From positions 1 through 15,991 of the forward strand of contig CAJUPU010000045.1 of NCBI GenBank assembly GCA_910588495.1: DNA of 15,991 nt. Reading direction: 5' to 3'. This document shows, piece after piece, positions 1 through 6,761 of the stretch (its first letter is position 1; the number at the start of each line of letters is the position of its first letter). This DNA comes from an uncultured Oscillospiraceae bacterium. Its GTDB lineage: Bacteria > Bacillota > Clostridia > Oscillospirales > Oscillospiraceae. A model generated the notes under the pieces. The model was not told the origin of the DNA. It did not search any database and saw only the letters and a list, made by a program, of their open reading frames with translations. A program made the position numbers and the translations under genes.

Positions 1-2133
1 GGGACGCAGCGCGGCGAAGCGGAAAAGGCGGTCAATATCCCGGCACAGGAGGACGCTTTCAATTCTATCCGCACAGAATACCGGGATATGCTGAAAAACC
101 AGCTTGCAAAGGGAAACAACGGGCTTGTCAAGGCAAAATACATCACCTTTGCCATTGAAGCCGACAGTCTGGGCGCGGCGAAATCCCGCCTTGCCCGTAT
201 CGAAACGGACGTACTGAACAACTTTAAGCTCTTGGGCGTGTCTGCCCGCCCCATGACAGGCTATGAACGCCTTAAAATGCTGCATGGCATTTTCCACCCG
301 GAGGGCGGGCAGTTTTCCTTTGATTTTTCATGGCTTGCCCCGTCCGGGCTTTCCACAAAGGACTTTATCGCCCCGTCCTCTTTCCGTTTTGGCGAGGGGC
401 GGTATTTCCGCATGGGGCGCAAAATCGGCGCGGTTTCATTCCTTGAAATCCTTGCGCCGGAATTAAACGACCGTATCTTATCCGACATTCTGGACTTGGA
501 AACGGGCGTTATCGTCAATCTGCATATCCACAGTATCGACCAGACCGAAGCCATAAAGACAATCAAGCGGAAAATCACCGACCTTGACAAAATGAAAATC
601 GAGGAACAGAAAAAAGCGGTACGCAGCGGCTACGACATGGATATAATCCCGTCCGACCTTGCCACTTTCGGCAGCGAAGCGAAGAACCTCTTACAGGACT
701 TGCAGAGCCGGAATGAAAGAATGTTCCTCTTGACGTTCCTTGTGGTGAACATGGCAGACACAAAAAGGAAACTGGAAAATGACGTATTCGCGGCGGCGGG
801 CATAGCACAGAAGAACAACTGCGCCTTAACCCGCCTTGACTACCAACAGGAAGCGGGGCTTATGTCCTCTGTACCGCTTGGGGAGAACCTTATCCCCATT
901 CAAAGAGGGCTTACCACGTCAAGCACCGCTATCTTTATCCCCTTTATCACACAGGAGCTTTTCCAGACGGGCGCGGCTTTGTACTACGGCTTAAACGCCC
1001 TGTCTAACAACATGATACTCTGCGACCGCAAGCAGCTAAAGAACCCCAACGGCTCCCTCCTGATCCGGAAGGTGTGCGCCACAAATCCCTCCGTCACCCT
1101 CCAGAACGCGGAGTTCAAGGTGACCTACGCCGACGGCACCCTCATCGGGGACTCCAACGGCATTTTCAGAAGCGATGAGAACGGCGAGGTGCTGATCGAC
1201 GGCCTGAAGCCTGGCTCCAGCGTGATCGTCACTGAGGTCATCGCCCCTCCGGGGTTCATCAAGGACACACAGAGCGTCACCGTCCAAATCAAGGAAGGCC
1301 GCACCATGTCCGTGTTCATGAAGAACCAGCCCAAGGGAAAACTGATCATCCAGAAGCGGGACAGCCAGACCAACGCGCCCCTTTCCGGCGCGGAGTTCAG
1401 AATTACGACGGCTGCGGGCTGCAAGGTGGGGCTGGACGGTGTGATCGGCACGTCCTCCCTCACTTCCAACGGCATTTTCACCACCGACAGCCAGGGGGAG
1501 ATCCGCATTTCCAACCTCGCTCCCGGTGCCTATGTCATTTCCGAGATCAAAGCGCCGGACGGAGGGTATGTGATCGACACCCCCTCCACCAATGTGGTCA
1601 TTGGGCAGGGCGGGGACACCCAGACCGTCGTGATCAAAAACACCCGCAAGGGGGGCCTTATCGTTGAAAAATACGATAAAGTGACCAAACAGCCCCTGGC
1701 TGGCGCTCAGTTCAAAATCATGACCGCCAACGGGGAGCTGACGCCGGATAATGAGGGCCTGACTTCCTCCAACGGCCTCTATACCACCGACCAAAATGGG
1801 CAGATCGTGCTGTCCAAGCTGCTCCCCGGCACCTACGTCGTGTCCGAGGAACGCGCCCCGGACAACTACCGCAAGGACCCCACCCCGCAGACGGTGGTGG
1901 TGAACGCCGGGGACACGCAGACGGTTCGGTTCTATGACGATCCCCTTTGCACCCTCACCATTTTGAAACGGGATGCCGTCACCAAGAAGCCCCTGAAGGG
2001 CGCTGAGTTCCTGGTTCGGGACAGCTCCGGCCATGTGATCGGCCCCAACAACGGCCTCTACACCACCGGCACCGATGGCACCGTGACCGTCACCGGGCTG
2101 GCCCCAATTCCACCATCGTGGTATCGGAAATGA
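1..2133 (+). CDS. Chimeric ORF: VirB4 N-terminal region fused in frame to Cna-B adhesin repeats (5' partial)
   Basis: The frame is open from base 1, so the gene begins upstream; the Met at 88 is internal. Residues encoded by about 1-1053 resemble the N-terminal domain of VirB4-type transfer ATPases of Tn1549/CTn-like elements, a family I recognise by its wording (for example the stretch ending CDRKQLKNPNG). In that family KNPNG is followed directly by the Walker A loop. Here the frame continues instead with SLLIRK, the first strand of a Cna-B (SpaA-type) beta-sandwich, followed by about three and a half such domains. The ATPase domain is therefore missing and the adhesin has no signal peptide, so neither half looks functional as written. 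The frame ends at 2133 because of an apparent 1-base deletion near 2102; the adhesin resumes in the frame of 2118. The VirB4 part is less GC-rich than the adhesin part. Identity of both halves is confident; biological reality of the fusion is not. Confidence 0.8.
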   Translation, partial: GTQRGEAEKAVNIPAQEDAFNSIRTEYRDMLKNQLAKGNNGLVKAKYITFAIEADSLGAAKSRLARIETDVLNNFKLLGVSARPMTGYERLKMLHGIFHPEGGQFSFDFSWLAPSGLSTKDFIAPSSFRFGEGRYFRMGRKIGAVSFLEILAPELNDRILSDILDLETGVIVNLHIHSIDQTEAIKTIKRKITDLDKMKIEEQKKAVRSGYDMDIIPSDLATFGSEAKNLLQDLQSRNERMFLLTFLVVNMADTKRKLENDVFAAAGIAQKNNCALTRLDYQQEAGLMSSVPLGENLIPIQRGLTTSSTAIFIPFITQELFQTGAALYYGLNALSNNMILCDRKQLKNPNGSLLIRKVCATNPSVTLQNAEFKVTYADGTLIGDSNGIFRSDENGEVLIDGLKPGSSVIVTEVIAPPGFIKDTQSVTVQIKEGRTMSVFMKNQPKGKLIIQKRDSQTNAPLSGAEFRITTAAGCKVGLDGVIGTSSLTSNGIFTTDSQGEIRISNLAPGAYVISEIKAPDGGYVIDTPSTNVVIGQGGDTQTVVIKNTRKGGLIVEKYDKVTKQPLAGAQFKIMTANGELTPDNEGLTSSNGLYTTDQNGQIVLSKLLPGTYVVSEERAPDNYRKDPTPQTVVVNAGDTQTVRFYDDPLCTLTILKRDAVTKKPLKGAEFLVRDSSGHVIGPNNGLYTTGTDGTVTVTGLAPIPPSWYRK
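1045..1060 (+). other. Junction between VirB4 coding sequence and Cna-B adhesin sequence
   Basis: Codons at 1039-1053 read K-N-P-N-G, the last conserved residues before Walker A in this VirB4 type. From 1054 they read S-L-L-I-R-K, a typical Cna-B first strand containing the isopeptide lysine. GC content and codon choice shift at the same place. The join keeps the frame. Microhomology at an Asn-Pro-Asn-Gly coding stretch may have guided recombination or a mis-assembly; which of the two cannot be decided from this sequence alone. Confidence 0.75.
2102..2105 (+). other. Probable 1-base deletion (frameshift) in a C run inside the adhesin
   Basis: The upstream frame reads VTGLAP and then turns into non-homologous residues (IPPSWYRK) before a stop at 2131-2133. 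Adding one C to the CCCC run at 2102-2105 gives VTGLAPNSTIVVSEMKAP, which continues straight into the downstream frame. It also matches the sibling repeat near 2940-2990, which reads VTGLVPNSTVVVVET. The break is thus one missing base in a homopolymer. It could be a sequencing error, an inactivating mutation or a slippage site. Confidence 0.85.
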
Positions 2134-5100
2134 AAGCCCCGGTGGGGTACATCCTGGATGAGACCCCGAAAAACATCGTGGTCCGCTCCGGCGTTGCTAA
2201 CGGCCTGATTTTTGACAACGAGCCGGGCACCACCCTCATTATCCGCAAGTTCATTGAGGGCACCGAGAACGAACCGCTCTCCGGCGTCTGCTTCAAGGTG
2301 GTGGACGGTTCCGGCGCGGCGGTCGGCCCGGACGATGGGGTGTATTACACGGATAAGGCCGGGGAGATCGTGCTGGAGGGCATCGAACCGGGCACCACCG
2401 TGAAGGTGCGGGAAATCAAGACCGTTGAGGGCTATGTGCTCGATGGAACCCCGCAGGACATCAAGATCGTGGGTGGTCAGGTGCAGCAGTTGACGTTTTG
2501 GAACAAAAAAGCGGGCACTTTGGTCATTCAGAAGAAGGACAAGGTTTCCGGCGAGATGATCCCCGGCGCTCAGTTCCAGCTCACCTACGCCAACGGCGGC
2601 TATGTGGACAATGACAACGGCCACCTGTCCAGCAACGGCCTCTACACCACCGATGATAAGGGCCAGATCCGCATTTCCGGCATCGTTGGCACCGTGGTGG
2701 CAAAGGAGGTCAAGGCGGCCCCCGGCTATGTCATTGACAGCGGCACACAGACGCAGACCGTCACCGTCAACCCCCTGGACACGCAGACCCTCACCTTCCT
2801 CAACGAGCCTCTCTGCTCCCTCACCATCACCAAGCTGGATTCTGTGACGGGGAAGCCCGTGCCCAACACCTCTTTTGCGGTGAAGGACGGCAACGGGAAC
2901 GTCCTGGCTACCTGCACCACCGGGAAGGACGGCACCGCCACCGTCACCGGCCTTGTGCCCAACAGCACTGTGGTCGTGGTGGAGACCCGTGTGCCCTCCG
3001 GCTATGTGCTGAACACCACCCCGCAGACCATCATCGTGAAAAACGGGGCAAACACCCTCACCGGCAGTTCCGGCACCACGACCCCCAACCCCGGCGGCAG
3101 CACCAACACTGATCCGGGCACCGGCAATGGCAACGACCTGACGTTCGAGAATGAACCCAAGCAGACCCTGACCATTCACAAGTACATCGAGGGCACCGCC
3201 AACGAGCCGTTGGCCGGGGTGTGCTTCAAGCTGGTGGACGGGAACGGCGCTCCTGTCGGCCCCAGCGACGGCACGTTCTATACCGATTCCAAGGGCGAAA
3301 TCGTGGTGGAGGGGCTGGAACCCGGCGCCACCATCACCGCCCAGGAGGTCAAGACGGTGGAGGGCTTCGTGCTCGATGGAACCCCCAAGAGCGTGAAAAT
3401 CAAGGCGGGCCAGGGCGCTCCCTCCCTCACCTTCTGGAACAAGCGGGCCGGGGAACTGATCATCCGCAAACTGGACAAGGCCACCGGCAAGCCCCTGGCT
3501 GGTGTGGAATTTGAGCTGACCTACGCGGGCGGCGGCTACGTCGATAACGCGAACGGCCATCTGAGCAGCAACGGCCTCTACACCACCGACGCCCATGGGG
3601 AGATCCACATTTCCGGCGTCACCGGCACCATCGTGGTCAAGGAGACCCGCACCATCGACGGCTACACCATCGACCCGGCCACGCAGACGCAGACGGTGAA
3701 GGTCAACCCCCAGGACATGCAGACCCTCACCTTCTACAACGCCCCCAAGCAGACGCTGACCATCCAGAAGTATGTGGACGGCACCACCGCCCCCATCCAG
3801 GGCGTGACCTTCCTTGTCACCGATTCCAGCGGTCAGGTCGTGGGGCCGAACAACGGCGAGTATATCACCGACCGCAATGGCCGCATCGTGCTCACCAACC
3901 TCACCCCCGGCACCACCATCACCGCCAAGGAGACCAAGACGGTGGGCGGTTATGTGCTGGACACCACGCCTCAGTCCATCCTCATCAAGAGCGGCGTGGC
4001 CCAGACGCTGACCTTCTTCAACAAGGCCGAGGGCGGGCTGGAGCTCATTAAGGTGTCCGCCAGCGACAAGTCCCAGCGCATCCCCAACGTCACCTTTGAG
4101 ATCCGGCGCATGGACGGCGGGCTGGTGGACACCATCACCACCGATTCCAGCGGCCGGGTCCATCTGAACCTGGACGCCGGGGATTACTACGCCGTGGAAA
4201 CCGAGGCGGGCGAGGGCTTCAAGATCGACACCACACCCCACTATTTCACCATCCAGGACGGCAAGACCACCACCCTCACCGTGACCAACGAGGTGTTCAG
4301 CGGTATCATCATACACAAGATTGATTCCGTTACAGAGGACGGCATTTACGGGGTGAAATTCCTGGTTTATGACCAGAATAAGAACCCCATCGGCGAATAC
4401 ACGACGGATGACCAGGGCTACATCTACATCGACGACCTCACTGTGCAGGGAAAAGGCAAGCTGTTCATCCGCGAGCTGGAGGCCGCCGAGGGCTACGAGC
4501 TGGACAAGCAGTACAAGACCGTCTACGTCCAGCCCGGGAAGTGTATCGAGATCGAGTGGGCCAATACCCCCATCACTGGACAGATCCAGGTCTATAAGTA
4601 CGCCGCTGAGGCCAATCCTGTGACCGGGGACCCGGCAGGAAAGCCTTTGAAGGGTGCGGTCTATGAGATCAGCCATGCCCGGTCGGGCAAAGTGGTGGAC
4701 TACATCACCACCGACGCCCGGGGCGTGGCGGCTTCCAAACCTCTCCCCCTGGGCCGCTATAAGATCGTGGAGGTCACCGCCCCGGCCTATTACCAGCTCA
4801 GCGGGAAGACTTATGACGAAACGCTGGAATATTCCGGCCAGATCATCAAACTGTCCGACTACGACAAGCCCGCCAATCTGAAGGTGACCATCACCAAGAC
4901 GGGCAATAAACAGCTCATGGCCGGCGACTCCATGCGCTATGACCTGACGGTGGCCAACAGCTCCAACGTGGCTCTGGAAAATTTCTTCTGGCACGACCGC
5001 TTCCCCACGGACTGCGCCACCGCCAAAACCATCACCACCGGCACTTATAATGCCCGCCTCAATTACCGCATCACCTACAAGACCAACTACAACGACTACC

Positions 5101-5417
5101 GCGTTCTGGCGGCGAATCTGCTGAGCACCAACAACTACGCCTTCGACCTGTCCGCCATCCCCACCATGCAGGGAGAGGTGGTCACGGACGTGCGGCTGGA
5201 GTTCGGAAAGGTGCCCGCCGGCTTCGCCTCCGTCACAAAGCCCACTGTGGTCATCCAGACCCGGGCGAATCTCGCCAACGGGTATCAGGTGGTCAACCGG
5301 GCCGATGCCGGCGGTCAGCATATGAGCCAATGGGAAACGGGGAACACCGCCTGGGTGACGGTCATCGTCCAGCTCAGGAAACCCCAGCAGCCCAATCTGC
5401 CCAAAACCGGCTATTAA
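2118..5417 (+). CDS. SpaA-like multi-Cna-B surface protein with C-terminal LPKTG
   Basis: This is the main part of a large adhesin or pilin-like surface protein whose 5' part lies in the other frame (1054-2133). It contains Cna-B domains of about 95-100 residues. Each starts with a strand such as TLIIRK (isopeptide Lys), has an E in a VxExKxxxGY segment, and ends in FxNEP or FxNK (isopeptide Asn). A Gly/Thr/Pro/Asn-rich linker interrupts one domain at about 3060-3140. A C-terminal DUF11-like domain follows (about 4872-5390), then NLPKTGY and the stop. Family knowledge: Cna-B repeats form rigid, self-crosslinked stalks on Gram-positive surfaces, and sortases cleave LPxTG. Unusual points are the absence of a hydrophobic anchor and basic tail after LPKTG, and the lack of a signal peptide in the present arrangement. 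ATG at 2118 is only the first Met after the frameshift. The role may be mating-pair adhesion, by inference from the transfer genes next to it. Confidence 0.85.
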   Translation: MVSEMKAPVGYILDETPKNIVVRSGVANGLIFDNEPGTTLIIRKFIEGTENEPLSGVCFKVVDGSGAAVGPDDGVYYTDKAGEIVLEGIEPGTTVKVREIKTVEGYVLDGTPQDIKIVGGQVQQLTFWNKKAGTLVIQKKDKVSGEMIPGAQFQLTYANGGYVDNDNGHLSSNGLYTTDDKGQIRISGIVGTVVAKEVKAAPGYVIDSGTQTQTVTVNPLDTQTLTFLNEPLCSLTITKLDSVTGKPVPNTSFAVKDGNGNVLATCTTGKDGTATVTGLVPNSTVVVVETRVPSGYVLNTTPQTIIVKNGANTLTGSSGTTTPNPGGSTNTDPGTGNGNDLTFENEPKQTLTIHKYIEGTANEPLAGVCFKLVDGNGAPVGPSDGTFYTDSKGEIVVEGLEPGATITAQEVKTVEGFVLDGTPKSVKIKAGQGAPSLTFWNKRAGELIIRKLDKATGKPLAGVEFELTYAGGGYVDNANGHLSSNGLYTTDAHGEIHISGVTGTIVVKETRTIDGYTIDPATQTQTVKVNPQDMQTLTFYNAPKQTLTIQKYVDGTTAPIQGVTFLVTDSSGQVVGPNNGEYITDRNGRIVLTNLTPGTTITAKETKTVGGYVLDTTPQSILIKSGVAQTLTFFNKAEGGLELIKVSASDKSQRIPNVTFEIRRMDGGLVDTITTDSSGRVHLNLDAGDYYAVETEAGEGFKIDTTPHYFTIQDGKTTTLTVTNEVFSGIIIHKIDSVTEDGIYGVKFLVYDQNKNPIGEYTTDDQGYIYIDDLTVQGKGKLFIRELEAAEGYELDKQYKTVYVQPGKCIEIEWANTPITGQIQVYKYAAEANPVTGDPAGKPLKGAVYEISHARSGKVVDYITTDARGVAASKPLPLGRYKIVEVTAPAYYQLSGKTYDETLEYSGQIIKLSDYDKPANLKVTITKTGNKQLMAGDSMRYDLTVANSSNVALENFFWHDRFPTDCATAKTITTGTYNARLNYRITYKTNYNDYRVLAANLLSTNNYAFDLSAIPTMQGEVVTDVRLEFGKVPAGFASVTKPTVVIQTRANLANGYQVVNRADAGGQHMSQWETGNTAWVTVIVQLRKPQQPNLPKTGY
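2226..2810 (+). repeat. Two-domain Cna-B module, copy A
   Basis: This 585-bp stretch encodes two adjacent Cna-B domains (…FIEGTENEPLSGVCFK… then …YANGGYVDNDNGHLSSNGL…). It is clearly homologous in the same order to 3159-3746. The conserved order shows that a two-domain block was duplicated rather than single domains. Confidence 0.8.
3159..3746 (+). repeat. Two-domain Cna-B module, copy B
   Basis: This 588-bp stretch is the second copy of the block at 2226-2810, with shared signatures GVCFK, EGYVLDGTP or EGFVLDGTP, LTFWNK and NGHLSSNGLYTTD. The copies have diverged at many codons, so the duplication is old, but they could still recombine or confuse short-read assembly. Confidence 0.8.
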
Positions 5418-5423
5418 CAGCCA

Positions 5424-5453
5424 ATGGGGCGGTCCCAGTGGGGACCGCCCCAT
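5424..5453. terminator. Hairpin between convergent genes
   Basis: A 13-bp stem (arms 5424-5436 and 5441-5453, core GGGGCGGTCCC / GGGACCGCCCC) closes a 4-base loop, AGTG. It lies 7 bases after the adhesin stop and 3 bases from the stop of the opposing zinc-ribbon gene. It is probably a bidirectional terminator, although the U tract is weak on both strands. Confidence 0.7.
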
Positions 5454-5456
5454 GCT

Positions 5457-5969
5457 TTACCGAGAGACACTGCGGTTAAGCTGTTCCAGGATAAACTGGG
5501 ACAGCTGCGATTGAGAGGCGCCGCTGCCGTTCAGCGCGGCAAAAATGCGGTCTACCTGCTCTTTGGGCGTTTCCCCCTGCTTGATGGGCAGGTGGACCGC
5601 CATGAGGAAGCTGCCGGTGGTCCCGCCCTCCTGACGGGCCCAGGCGTTCCCGGCCAGCTCCGTGCGGTCGGCGGGGTTTTCACCGTACTCCACCACAACA
5701 TCCACGATTATTGTGCTGTTGATGTGCAGGGCCGTGGCGGGCACCCGGAAAGAGAACGAATTGAGCATGGAGATCTCACTATCCTCCAAGGTTGGGGACC
5801 GGGGCCTGTCCGCGTGTTCCGCCCGGGTCAGCTCCGCCATGCGGGTCGCAAATTCCTCCTGTTCGGCCTCATCGGCGGGGCGGGCCAGATGCTTTCCGCA
5901 GTCGGGACACTGGTCCGTTTCTTCTGCCTGGCTGAAAATAAAACCGCAATTGTCACAAGTCAGTATCAT
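5457..5969 (-). CDS. Zinc-ribbon protein of unknown function
   Basis: The 170-residue product starts with a CxxC-x12-CxxC zinc ribbon (Cys5, Cys8, Cys21, Cys24). An acidic/charged linker and a beta-rich domain follow (about residues 66-135), and the protein ends in a helical tail. I do not recognise a specific family. No signal peptide or membrane segment is visible, so it is probably cytoplasmic. It is the only gene in the first 13 kb on the minus strand and is convergent with the adhesin. It has its own sigma-A-like promoter (5988-6016). The -10 box is so close to the start codon that the predicted 5' leader is only about a dozen bases, with no clear Shine-Dalgarno. A long plus-strand frame over the same bases (5424-6011) is low-complexity and was rejected in favour of this one. 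Confidence 0.75.
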   Translation of the reverse strand: MILTCDNCGFIFSQAEETDQCPDCGKHLARPADEAEQEEFATRMAELTRAEHADRPRSPTLEDSEISMLNSFSFRVPATALHINSTIIVDVVVEYGENPADRTELAGNAWARQEGGTTGSFLMAVHLPIKQGETPKEQVDRIFAALNGSGASQSQLSQFILEQLNRSVSR

Positions 5970-5987
5970 TCTGGATCACCGTTCCTC

Positions 5988-6016
5988 ATTATAGCAGGAA
6001 CTGTGTTTTGAATCAA
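5988..6016 (-). promoter_or_regulatory. Sigma-A-type promoter for the zinc-ribbon gene
   Basis: Read on the minus strand, a TTGATT -35 box (6016-6011) is followed by a 17-base spacer and a perfect TATAAT -10 box (5993-5988). The gene starts at 5969, so the expected transcription start lies roughly 10-13 bases upstream of the ATG. Confidence 0.7.
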
Positions 6017-6020
6017 GCAA

Positions 6021-6218
6021 ATGTTTGAGGAGGTGGAGGACATTCCCCGTGAAGAAACCAACTGGCCCGTCCTGGACCGCGTCGCGTTCCTCATCGAACA
6101 CGCCTGCGTACCCGGGGCTTACCCATCCTACTGCGCGGAGACCGCTCAACTATTGGCGGCGCTGGAGGAGCGCCTGCGTCAAAATCCTCCGCAGGAAAAC
6201 AATACTACATCACCATAA
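6021..6218 (+). CDS. Small hypothetical protein at the head of the transfer operon
   Basis: The 65-residue acidic protein has an amphipathic C-terminal helix (about residues 38-55, AETAQLLAALEERLRQ). It has no recognised domain, signal peptide or membrane segment. An in-frame stop at 6009-6011 means ATG at 6021 is the earliest possible ATG. The site upstream has no convincing Shine-Dalgarno, which lowers confidence. It lies 13 bases upstream of the VirB2-like gene on the same strand and would be the first gene of the operon. The protein-like residue pattern favours it over the overlapping frame starting at 6025, which becomes protein-like only from 6232 onward. Confidence 0.5.
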   Translation: MFEEVEDIPREETNWPVLDRVAFLIEHACVPGAYPSYCAETAQLLAALEERLRQNPPQENNTTSP

Positions 6219-6231
6219 ACAGGAGGACTCC

Positions 6232-6600
6232 ATGAAAACCAAAAATTTCTGGGAGCGGCTGTGCCCGAAGCTGCCCCGGTACTATGTCCAGATCATGACG
6301 ATGGTGCTGCTGTGCGGCTGCATGGTCATGCCCGCTTTCGCGGTGGATGATATGTGGACGGTGGCCAACCGCATCATCGTGGACGTTTACAACAAGATCG
6401 CCGGGATCAGCACCGTGCTGGCGGGCCTCATGTCCGCCGTGGCCGTGGTGGGCGCCAAGATCTCCAACAACCAGCATAAGGTGGACCAGAGCTGGGACTG
6501 GCTGAAACGCATCTGGATCGCCTGGGCCGTCATCAACGGCATTGGGGCGTTCCTGGCCTATGTCCGGCCTCTGTTCAACGGGCTCAATACCATTGAGTAA
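6232..6600 (+). CDS. VirB2/TrbC-like pilin-type membrane protein (Maff2-like position)
   Basis: The 122-residue protein has an N-terminal signal-like segment (basic residues, then hydrophobic about 19-36, cleavage-like AFA before VDD) and two further membrane segments (about 52-76 and 93-113). This is the topology of VirB2/TrbC pilins, which assemble the T4SS pilus or surface channel. In Clostridia ICEs a small membrane protein often called Maff2 occupies the slot just before VirB6/TrbL, as here. The start was chosen because AGGAGG at 6221-6226 sits 5 bases before ATG 6232; the longer frame from 6025 has no such support. It is probably a substrate of signal peptidase. Pilin function is inferred from topology and gene order, not from a strict motif. 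Confidence 0.75.
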   Translation: MKTKNFWERLCPKLPRYYVQIMTMVLLCGCMVMPAFAVDDMWTVANRIIVDVYNKIAGISTVLAGLMSAVAVVGAKISNNQHKVDQSWDWLKRIWIAWAVINGIGAFLAYVRPLFNGLNTIE

Positions 6601-6618
6601 CCAAGCTATCAAACGACG

Positions 6619-6644
6619 CGGGGCGGTCCGCCCGGACCGCCCCG
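6619..6644. promoter_or_regulatory. Intercistronic hairpin between pilin-like and VirB6 genes
   Basis: An 11-bp stem (arms 6619-6629 and 6634-6644, core GGGGCGGTCC / GGACCGCCCC) closes a GCCC loop. It lies 18 bases after the pilin-like stop. There is no U run, so it may be a partial terminator or an mRNA-stabilising or processing site that sets unequal expression of pilin and channel. Its 10-base arms are identical to those of the hairpin at 5424-5453. Confidence 0.55.
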
Positions 6645-6655
6645 CCGTGCCAAAG

Positions 6656-6674
6656 AAAGGGGGCGGCCAAAATT
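6656..6674 (+). promoter_or_regulatory. Candidate Shine-Dalgarno and non-canonical ATT start for VirB6
   Basis: A purine run AAAGGGGG (6656-6663) lies 8 bases before an in-frame ATT at 6672. The frame from 6672 to 6761 reads like the amphipathic N-terminus of VirB6/TrbL proteins (ILESIFKGFAQWLNSLALE…), yet contains no ATG, GTG or TTG. Translation may start at this ATT, as is known for infC. Alternatively a base error hides the real start. Confidence 0.45.
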
Positions 6675-6761
6675 CTTGAAAGCATTTTTAAGGGCTTTGC
6701 CCAATGGCTCAACAGCCTGGCGCTGGAGATCGTCCAGTACATAGCCAATTCCCTGCTGGAC

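Larger units (their letters stand above)
1054..4871 (+). repeat. Array of about 13 Cna-B (SpaA-type) protein repeats
   Basis: Thirteen consecutive units of about 90-110 residues share a K-containing first strand, a central segment of the type GLYTTDxxGxIxIxGLxPG, an xVxExKxxxGYxxD segment and a terminal FxN. Examples of unit starts are 1054, 1333, 2226, 3159 and 3747. Units differ at the nucleotide level but pairs are clearly duplicated. This is coding repetition of one protein, not a separate element. Confidence 0.85.

Noticed and set aside
2058..5453. Minus-strand open frame of 1131 codons over the adhesin
   Set aside because: It is the antisense shadow of GC-rich repeats; its translation is Gly/His/Val/Asp-rich low complexity, and the plus strand gives clear Cna-B domains.
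5424..6011. Plus-strand open frame of 195 codons opposite the zinc-ribbon gene
   Set aside because: The minus strand has a CxxC/CxxC ribbon and a near-consensus promoter; the plus frame lies on a terminator hairpin and has no such support.
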